Shown one piece after another: positions 1 to 5,457 of a stretch of 13,487 nucleotides of DNA. The position numbers were made by a program, and so were the translations under genes. The number at the start of each line of letters is the position of its first letter. Position 1 is the stretch's first letter. Where the stretch lies: positions 1 through 13,487 of the forward strand of contig JAJEBJ010000459.1 of the NCBI GenBank assembly GCA_022822575.1. Reading direction: 5' to 3'. The notes under the pieces are model-generated. The model searched no databases. It was not told where the DNA came from and worked only from the letters and a program-made list of their open reading frames with translations. The stretch is from Alphaproteobacteria bacterium (lineage in GTDB: Bacteria > Pseudomonadota > Alphaproteobacteria > SP197).

Positions 1-753
1 CTCCAGATCACCGAGTTCCAGCTTCGGCATGCCGCAGCAACCGGGGTGGACCACCCTGGTCTCGATGCCGTTGTGGGCCAGGATGCGCCGGAATGCGTCA
101 CCGATCCCGGCATCGTTCCAGTTCGAAAAGCAGGTGGCATAGATCACCGCCTTGCGGGGATACGCCGGGGCCTCGCGGTTGACGTCGAGGGACTCCCGGG
201 CGGCAACGGAAACCAGGCTCCGCGCATTGAATCGGGGGAGTTCGGCGTCGGCATGGATCCCGCAAGCGGACTGCATCAGGGGGCGGGTCAGGCGGTTCTT
301 CCTGGCAAGGGCCCAGTTGGCCAGGGGTGAGAAAGTCGTTCCCAACCGGCCGTTGGTGTCGGTATCGGCGATCCGTCGGTCCATGAAGCTGCTTTCGCCA
401 CGGCGAAACTCGGCCGCCCTGACGCGGAGCATGAGATGGGGAAAATCGAGATCGAATTCGTGAGGCGGCACGTAGGGACACTTGGTCATGAAGCACATGT
501 CGCAGAACGTGCAGGCATCCGTGACAGACGGGAAACCCGCGCTGTCAACGGAATCGAGCTCACCGGTTGGCGAGTCGTCGATGAGATCAAAAAGACGCGG
601 GAAGGCATCGCACAGGTTGAAACATCTCCGGCACCCGTGACAGATGTCGAAGACGCGCCGCAATTCGGCATCGATTTGCCCGGCATCGACGAAATCGGGA
701 TGGCGCCAATCGATGACGTGGCGCGTCGGAGCGTCGAGACTGCCTTCTCGCAT
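1..753 (-). CDS. Heterodisulfide reductase-related Fe-S cluster protein (3' end beyond window)
   Basis: The 251 visible residues read in one open frame to base 1, so the C-terminus lies outside the window. Two ferredoxin-like cysteine groups are clear: C38-x2-C41-x2-C44-x3-C48 (CHGCRRCFNLC) and C81-x2-C84-x2-C87-x4-C92-P. A CCG-type motif follows at 238-242 (GCCGMP), with C208 before it in IYATCFSN. This is the GlpC/HdrD-like architecture: two [4Fe-4S] ferredoxin motifs, then CCG cysteine domains. Such proteins are cytoplasmic electron carriers or oxidoreductase subunits. The ATG at 753 is chosen because the N-terminus MREGSLDAPTRH matches my memory of the family; a GTG two codons upstream is possible. 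No strong ribosome-binding site is visible. It lies 90 bases downstream of the rubrerythrin gene on the same strand, so it may supply electrons to it. From memory, this pair is often followed by a DUF3501 gene, which would lie off the left edge. Confidence 0.88.
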   Translation of the reverse strand, partial: MREGSLDAPTRHVIDWRHPDFVDAGQIDAELRRVFDICHGCRRCFNLCDAFPRLFDLIDDSPTGELDSVDSAGFPSVTDACTFCDMCFMTKCPYVPPHEFDLDFPHLMLRVRAAEFRRGESSFMDRRIADTDTNGRLGTTFSPLANWALARKNRLTRPLMQSACGIHADAELPRFNARSLVSVAARESLDVNREAPAYPRKAVIYATCFSNWNDAGIGDAFRRILAHNGIETRVVHPGCCGMPKLELGDLE

Positions 754-801
754 GGTCACGATCCGGGCCGGAAGGGTTCGCCTGTGGCGCGTGGAAGCGG
801 A

Positions 802-831
802 CAGGGGCGCTGCCGCAGGTACGCCCCCCTG
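802..831 (-). other. Intercistronic hairpin between rubrerythrin and Fe-S protein genes
   Basis: The minus-strand transcript can fold CAGGGG against CCCCTG, then one G-G mismatch and two more G-C pairs, around a loop of about 12 bases. It lies in the 90-base gap between the two genes. No T-tract follows, so it is more likely an mRNA-stability or partial-attenuation element than a full terminator. Confidence 0.4.
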
Positions 832-843
832 CCCGGTCGCGGC

Positions 844-1263
844 TCAGTCGTCGAGCGTGTCGAGCGCCTTCTGGAAACGTCCGGCGTGACTCTTCTCGGC
901 CTTGGCGAGGGTCTCGAACCAGTCCGCAATCTCGTCAAATCCCTCGTCGCGGGCTGTCCTGGCCATGCCGGGATACATGTCCGTGTACTCGTGGGTTTCT
1001 CCGGCAATCGCCGCCTTGAGATTCCGGTCAGTGGACCCGATTGGCTCGCCGGTTGCCGGGTCACCTGTTTCCTCGAGGAACTCGAGGTGGCCATGGGCGT
1101 GTCCGGTCTCGCCTTCGGCCGTTGAGCGGAACACGGCGGCCACGTCATTGTAGCCCTCGATATCTGCCTTCTGGGCAAAGTAGAGATAGCGGCGATTCGC
1201 CTGGCTCTCGCCGGCAAAGGCATCTTTCAGGTTCTGTTCAGTCCTGGTGCCACCAAGTGACAT
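844..1263 (-). CDS. Rubrerythrin family di-iron protein, without rubredoxin domain
   Basis: This 139-residue ferritin-like four-helix protein belongs to the rubrerythrin family, whose di-iron centre reduces hydrogen peroxide in the cytoplasm. The ligand pattern is intact: E19 in helix 1 (FAGESQANRRY), E52-x2-H55 in helix 2 (EGETGH), E89 and E92 in helix 3 (AGETHEYTDMYPGMA), and E123-x2-H126 in helix 4 (AEKSH). The usual C-terminal rubredoxin domain with two CxxC knuckles is absent; the chain ends at DTLDD. Electrons must therefore come from another protein, and the Fe-S protein encoded next is a natural candidate. The ATG at 1263 is preferred over an upstream extension of 27 residues because AGGAG lies about 8 bases before it and the rubrerythrin fold begins right after (TEQNLKDAFAGE). 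It is transcribed from the promoter just downstream of irr, which carries a candidate Irr box. Confidence 0.93.
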   Translation of the reverse strand: MSLGGTRTEQNLKDAFAGESQANRRYLYFAQKADIEGYNDVAAVFRSTAEGETGHAHGHLEFLEETGDPATGEPIGSTDRNLKAAIAGETHEYTDMYPGMARTARDEGFDEIADWFETLAKAEKSHAGRFQKALDTLDD

Positions 1264-1285
1264 GGTTCTCTCCTCAAGGATTATC

Positions 1286-1337
1286 TGGCCCTGCGGGCCA
1301 GTCCGGTGTTGGTCATTGGAGAACGGTTCATCCGTTC
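1286..1337 (-). other. Two hairpins in the rubrerythrin 5' untranslated region
   Basis: Between the predicted transcription start (about 1340) and the ribosome-binding site there are two perfect inverted repeats. GAACGG/CCGTTC (1321-1326 and 1332-1337) has a 5-base loop. TGGCCC/GGGCCA (1286-1291 and 1295-1300) has a 3-base loop. The first would lie almost at the 5' end of the mRNA and could protect it. No known riboswitch was recognised. Confidence 0.4.
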
Positions 1338-1346
1338 CAGGCACCA

Positions 1347-1374
1347 GTTATCTGGAATCATTCCAATCAGTCAA
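1347..1374 (-). promoter_or_regulatory. Predicted sigma70-type promoter of the rubrerythrin operon
   Basis: On the minus strand there is TTGACT at 1374-1369 (5 of 6 to TTGACA), a 16-base spacer, and GATAAC at 1352-1347 (4 of 6 to TATAAT). It starts 9 bases after the irr stop codon and about 90 bases before the rubrerythrin ATG. The spacer is almost filled by the inverted repeat listed separately. Confidence 0.6.
1351..1367. promoter_or_regulatory. Candidate Irr box (iron control element)
   Basis: TCTGGAATCATTCCAAT matches the published ICE consensus TTTAGAA-N3-TTCTAAA at 10 of 14 fixed positions, including the central GAA-N3-TTC. GGAAT-C-ATTCC is a perfect inverted repeat. It lies in the spacer and touches the -10 of the rubrerythrin promoter, a position suited to repression by blocking RNA polymerase. 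The regulator encoded immediately upstream is an Irr-type protein. Binding is inferred, not shown. Confidence 0.55.
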
Positions 1375-1382
1375 GAACAAAG

Positions 1383-1793
1383 TCACCGTGGCGTCACGCG
1401 TACCACCACGGCGACCTGGTCGATGGTGGTGCCCTCCGGCGGTGCCGTCAGCACGTCGACACTGACATGGTCCTGCGGAATGTCGGTGAGCTCCAGACTT
1501 CTGGTATTGAAAAAATGATGGTGGACGGTCGTGTTGGTATCGAACCATGTCCTGACTGAATCGACGTTGATCCGACGGAGCAGGCCGGCGCGCGTGAAGT
1601 TGTGCAAGGTGTTGTAGACGGTTGCGAGAGACACCCTGATACCTTGGCTCGCGGCTTCCCGCTTCAGCATCTCCGCCGTCACATGGCGGTCATTGCCCGT
1701 GAAGAGGAGACCGGCAAGCTGGCGCCTCTGTCGCGTCAGCCGCAACCCCCTGGCGGTGAGCAGGTCATCAAGGTGATCATTGGTACGACGCAT
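1383..1793 (-). CDS. irr: Fur-family iron response regulator, Irr type
   Basis: This 136-residue Fur-superfamily protein has an N-terminal winged helix (about 8-80) with recognition-helix sequence VSLATVYNTLHNF (54-66), followed by the Irr-like segment FDTN (84-87) and an HHHFF triple-histidine motif (91-95). In Bradyrhizobium Irr the corresponding three histidines bind heme, and Irr controls heme and iron genes according to heme status. There is no cysteine, so there is no N-terminal heme regulatory CP motif. The ATG at 1793 gives an N-terminus MRRTNDHLDDLL that leads straight into the winged helix; ATG 1805 and further upstream starts are open but have no better ribosome-binding site. It is transcribed toward the rubrerythrin operon, whose promoter holds a candidate Irr box. 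Irr is a better fit than Fur, Zur or PerR because of the HHHFF motif and the lack of CxxC zinc motifs. Confidence 0.88.
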   Translation of the reverse strand: MRRTNDHLDDLLTARGLRLTRQRRQLAGLLFTGNDRHVTAEMLKREAASQGIRVSLATVYNTLHNFTRAGLLRRINVDSVRTWFDTNTTVHHHFFNTRSLELTDIPQDHVSVDVLTAPPEGTTIDQVAVVVRVTPR

Positions 1794-2156
1794 GACGCCC
1801 CACATTAGCGCCGGTTGCCACGAAACGCCATGCTGGAGCGCCACTCGTGTGGCAGGCAGGCCGCGGGCGCGCGCATCCGGCAGGGCCTGCGGCCCTTTGA
1901 TGGGCGAACCCTGATCAACGCGTGTTCATGACGTGCTGCGAAGCGGGTCCGCAACCTGCAAAGGGAGTCGGCGGTGACGGCGCATTCGTGACCGGGAGCC
2001 TGAATCAGCCGACAAACCTGCAACATGTCCATGCCCAGGAAGGCTTCGATACGCTCCACGACACATCACCCTGCTCGCCGAACTGTCCTTGACTCAGGGA
2101 CGCCAGCTCAGCGCGGTCTGTTCCGCCGTGCGCCTGCCGCAGCAGGACACATTGCC
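1794..2156. other. Intergenic region between irr and the RND transporter gene
   Basis: These 363 bases separate two minus-strand genes and should hold the irr promoter, but no convincing -35/-10 pair was found. A perfect hairpin AGGGCC-TGC-GGCCCT lies at 1882-1896. A smaller one, CCTGC/GCAGG with a 4-base loop, lies at 2133-2146, about 11 bases after the transporter stop; it lacks a T-tract, so it is at best a weak terminator. An 84-codon minus-strand frame (2059-1805) exists but has no recognisable domain and is not called as a gene. Confidence 0.5.
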
Positions 2157-4463
2157 CTACTTCGCAGTCTTCTTCCTGTCGAGCGCCAGCAGGAGCGGCG
2201 GGAACAGGAGGAAGTCCGCCACGAGTGCAATGACGACCGTCATTCCCACCAGCAACCCGAGCGTCTGATTGGTCGACAGTCCCGATACTCCGAAGACGAA
2301 AAATGCAACTGCGAAAATCAGGGTTGTACTGAGCAACGGTCTTCCAACCACCTTGAAAGTCGGCGTGATGGCCTCGGCAGGTGACTTGCCCTCCCCACGT
2401 GACTGCAGGTACTTGGAAAGAAGATGGATGGTATCGTCAACAACGATGGCAAACGCTATGGCGGTGACGATCGATGCCGCTATGCTGACGGTCCCCACGG
2501 CGTATCCCCAGACTCCCATCGCCATGATTGCCGGAAGGAAGTTGGGCACCAGACTCAGCAATCCGAAACGAAGGCTCTTGAATGCGAAAATCAGGAGCAA
2601 TGAGACAATCGACATCGCGATGAAGGTCCCAATCAACATGTTCACAATGTTCCGCATCACGGAATAGGCGCCGACTATGGCGACGCCGGTTGTTCCGGTC
2701 TGCATTTCCGGTGCGTTCTCCTGCAGCCAGGCGAGGGCGCGACTGTCCAGTTCAATTTGATCCCTGACCGACATTCCCTCCACCACGACGGTCATGCGGG
2801 ATGCCGAGCGTTCAAAGTTGATGAGATTGTTCAGATCACGGCCGACCGGCAGGGAGAACTCGTACAGGAGCAGATACTGTGCCGCCAGGTCAGCGTTCTC
2901 CGGCATGACATAGGCGTCGTCCGCGTCGTTGTGCAGATTCTGATTGAGTCGCTTCATGATATCGGCAATCGACGTCACGTGAGACACTTCCGGCTGCTCG
3001 CGAAGCCATTGAGCAAAGGAATCCACCTGCTGCAGGTACTCTATGTCCGTAACACCCCCCTCATGCCCGGCACTCAGTGAATACTCGAACGAGTCCAATC
3101 CGGAAAACTCTTCGTTTATGAAGTCTCCGGACCGACGCAACTCGTAGCTTTCGTCAAGCAGCTTTGCATTGTTGTTATCATTCAAATCGATTCTCGAGAC
3201 GCCAATTGCACTCACCACGGTCAGCAGGACGAACGCCCAGAGCAACAGCTTGCCGTTGGAAACAACGAAGCTTCCCAAACGATCGGAAAAATCCAATCCG
3301 TTCCTCTTCCTGGTCGGTGCACGCATGGGCATCAGCACCAACAATGCAGGCAGGAGCGTGACCGAGTAGACAAATGCAATCAGGGCGCCAAACGCAACGA
3401 TGTTGCCCATGACCCGAAACGGCGGCATTTCCGAGAAATTCAGACTCAGAAAACCGATCATGGTCGTGAGTGAGGTGAGGAATATCGGTCGAACGTTGAT
3501 GTGCAGCGAATGAACGACGGCGGCCTTGCGTTCCATTCCACGAAGCATGCCATCCGTCATTCCCTGGATCAGGTGGACGGAGTGCGCCGCGGTAATGGCC
3601 ATGAGAACGAACAGCGTGGCACCGCTCTCAGCATAGAACCTGATGCCGGCCCAGCCGGCAAATCCGAAGCTCGACGCCATCACCGCGATCAACATCGCAA
3701 AAATACCACAAACACCCCAAACCGAACGCAGCAGCACAACGGCTACCAGCGCCATCATCGCAAATGCGATCGGCGCCAGAATGGACATGTCCTCAGTCAG
3801 TGCATCGCGAACTGCCCGATTCAGCAACAGTTCGCCATAGATGTGATACTCGATGTCAGGGTTGGCCAGACGCTGCTCGTTGACGAGACCGTTGAGGGCG
3901 TCGACAATTTCGATTCTCTTCAGATCCCGGTCCTCATCGGGCAGTGCGAAGCTCACGATCAGCCCGGCCAGATGACCGTCGCGCGAAACAAAACGACCCG
4001 CCGTCTCCTGGGAGGTGAGCGCAATGTCTCGAATGCGGTCGATGTTGGACCCTTCCTGCAAGGCCGCATCGTCAACCAGATTTTCGACAATCAGGCTGTC
4101 CTCGGTTCCCTCGGTATGCAGGTAATTGGTGATCGAATCGACACGGACGGAGTACGGTGTTCGCCACAGGGCCTCCGTCAGCTGATCAATCGCAACGAGG
4201 GCTTCGCGTGTGAAAATGCTGTCACCTGGCGGAGCAACGATGACGAGAACGCTGCTTGACACTGCGTAGGTGTCTTCGAAAGCATCCAATTTGACCAAAT
4301 GAGGATCGTTCTCATTGAAGTGATTTCGGATGCCCACCTTGACGGTAATCAGCTGCTGCACTCCCGCAGCGATAACCGCGGCGAGCAGGATTGTAACGGC
4401 TATGGTCCACAAGTACCGGCCCACTACCAGATCGAAAAAACTGAACTTGGACTTGGAATTCAT
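2157..4463 (-). CDS. RND superfamily (MMPL/COG1033-type) transporter
   Basis: The 768-residue inner-membrane protein has the two-fold RND plan. One membrane helix (about 17-36) precedes a periplasmic loop (40-225) and five helices (about 227-246, 250-271, 283-300, 325-343, 352-378). A second set follows: helix 405-424, loop 425-600, and five helices between 605 and 762, about 12 in total. The second-half helix 4 carries AIVVDDTIHLL with D676/D677, the expected proton-relay position. The matching place in the first half reads ITAAHSVHLI, with H294 where many relatives have Asp. COG1033 members, including HpnN and sterol-transport relatives, move hydrophobic lipids or hopanoids; the substrate here is unknown. 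ATG 4463 is chosen because the first helix follows at once; a TTG at 4517 would add 18 residues. Its gene is divergent from the GPP34-P450 fusion, and several sampled lines have lower G+C than the flanking genes. Confidence 0.9.
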   Translation of the reverse strand: MNSKSKFSFFDLVVGRYLWTIAVTILLAAVIAAGVQQLITVKVGIRNHFNENDPHLVKLDAFEDTYAVSSSVLVIVAPPGDSIFTREALVAIDQLTEALWRTPYSVRVDSITNYLHTEGTEDSLIVENLVDDAALQEGSNIDRIRDIALTSQETAGRFVSRDGHLAGLIVSFALPDEDRDLKRIEIVDALNGLVNEQRLANPDIEYHIYGELLLNRAVRDALTEDMSILAPIAFAMMALVAVVLLRSVWGVCGIFAMLIAVMASSFGFAGWAGIRFYAESGATLFVLMAITAAHSVHLIQGMTDGMLRGMERKAAVVHSLHINVRPIFLTSLTTMIGFLSLNFSEMPPFRVMGNIVAFGALIAFVYSVTLLPALLVLMPMRAPTRKRNGLDFSDRLGSFVVSNGKLLLWAFVLLTVVSAIGVSRIDLNDNNNAKLLDESYELRRSGDFINEEFSGLDSFEYSLSAGHEGGVTDIEYLQQVDSFAQWLREQPEVSHVTSIADIMKRLNQNLHNDADDAYVMPENADLAAQYLLLYEFSLPVGRDLNNLINFERSASRMTVVVEGMSVRDQIELDSRALAWLQENAPEMQTGTTGVAIVGAYSVMRNIVNMLIGTFIAMSIVSLLLIFAFKSLRFGLLSLVPNFLPAIMAMGVWGYAVGTVSIAASIVTAIAFAIVVDDTIHLLSKYLQSRGEGKSPAEAITPTFKVVGRPLLSTTLIFAVAFFVFGVSGLSTNQTLGLLVGMTVVIALVADFLLFPPLLLALDRKKTAK

Positions 4464-4599
4464 AATTCTGGGCACTTTCCCCTGTATGGTTTCATGTCCA
4501 TGGATGCCACTCCTCAAGCCATGGTATGGTGACGCCTTGCCGGAGTAAACCGGCGGCCCCGGGAGAGCAGGAGCGGTGTTCCAAATTCACGATGTCTCG

Positions 4600-5021
4600 T
4601 CAGTTTCCTTCATTCCTTGCACCGTATCTCGAGATGCGCTTGACGGTGCAGTCGCAGACTGCCGGAACAGGTTCCCGGCTTGCGTGATGAACTGCTCCTT
4701 GACGAGGAGCGGGAAGTAGCGCTCGGTCTGGCGGTACCAGGAGATCCCGGCAGGGCGTGCCATCGCACCAAGGCAGGGGCCTCGTCAAGTGCACAGGCTG
4801 TCCATCAGTCTCCCGGGCTACGAAGGTGTCCAGGAACCTGAGGAACTCCCGGCTGCGGCAACGCCGGAGGCTCGCCGTGACGGCCTTGCCGGCGGCGACG
4901 TGATGACAGGTTCGCCGTTTCGCGTCCGCGTGACCCGGGAACATCTCCCGCCGCAGGGGACGCTCGATGGGTTGGCCTATGTCGAGCGGTTTCATCTCTC
5001 ATCAAGGACGATGCTGCTCGC
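4600..5021 (-). pseudogene. Degenerate IS630-family transposase
   Basis: Fragments of an IS630-type DDE transposase appear in order but in different frames. IVLDER (5012-4995) matches the family's CVDEK around the first catalytic Asp and is followed by an in-frame TGA. After a frame change come PLDIGQP (like ALDRTQP) and FPGHADAKRRT (like PGHAERRT). GKAVTASLRRCRSREFLRF then matches the GKVIGRC...RHQEFLRFLD segment. After another frame change SWYRQTERYFPLLVKEQF (from 4742) matches SWLNQVERWFALLTEKQ and holds the last catalytic Glu. The stretch around the second catalytic Asp (IMDNYATHK in relatives) is missing. Deletions, frameshifts and a stop make it non-functional. The end points are approximate, the family match is from memory, and no terminal inverted repeats or target duplication were found. 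It lies between the transporter and P450 genes and is a sign of past transposition there. Confidence 0.8.
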
Positions 5022-5457
5022 TCTCATCATCTCCCATTCGGTGCCCGGCACCCCCGGCCGCCATGATGAAGGTGCGCGTCACGACCCCTCGTTCTTCGCC
5101 CGGTGACCTGCCCATGCCCGACGCCACCTCCATGCAGTCGCGGCCCGGCAGCAACATCGCGATACCTCTCCCCCTCCTCCTGAACGGCTTTCCAACAGGA
5201 CGGCGCAACGACGTCCCGATGCGCACCGTTTCCCCATGCCAATTCGGCTCCTCTTGCACCGGTCATCCAACCACAGTTGCCGTTCGCGCTCATGTGGACA
5301 TTCACACCGGCCTATGCACTATACCTTGACAGGCTCCGTCCTTCGTGATGTGCGCTCCGTTCTCGAGCGAGGTCGCTTCTTCAGCCTCGAGCACTGCCCG
5401 TGATCGCAGGTCCAGGGCGGATCGACCCATGGCATTCAGAAATGGGGCGCCTCTGAC
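5022..5457. other. Non-coding region upstream of the GPP34-P450 gene
   Basis: No protein with recognisable domains was found in any frame of these 436 bases. The stretch next to the transposase relic may be further eroded insertion-sequence DNA, but no IS630 N-terminal motif could be read. It should include the P450 promoter: a TTGACA hexamer lies at 5326-5331 on the plus strand, but no good -10 sits 16-18 bases after it. An 11-codon frame (5429-5461) overlaps the P450 start by ATGA and might be a leader peptide; it is unsupported. Confidence 0.4.

Noticed and set aside
1805..2059. 84-codon minus-strand frame upstream of irr
   Set aside because: No recognisable domain, Arg- and Cys-rich like out-of-frame reading of high-GC DNA, and no ribosome-binding site.
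5002..5259. Minus-strand frame upstream of the transposase relic, considered as the IS630 N-terminus
   Set aside because: No helix-turn-helix or other IS630 N-terminal motif could be read in any frame.
5326..5331. TTGACA as the -35 of the P450 promoter
   Set aside because: No acceptable -10 at 16-18 bases; kept only as a remark.
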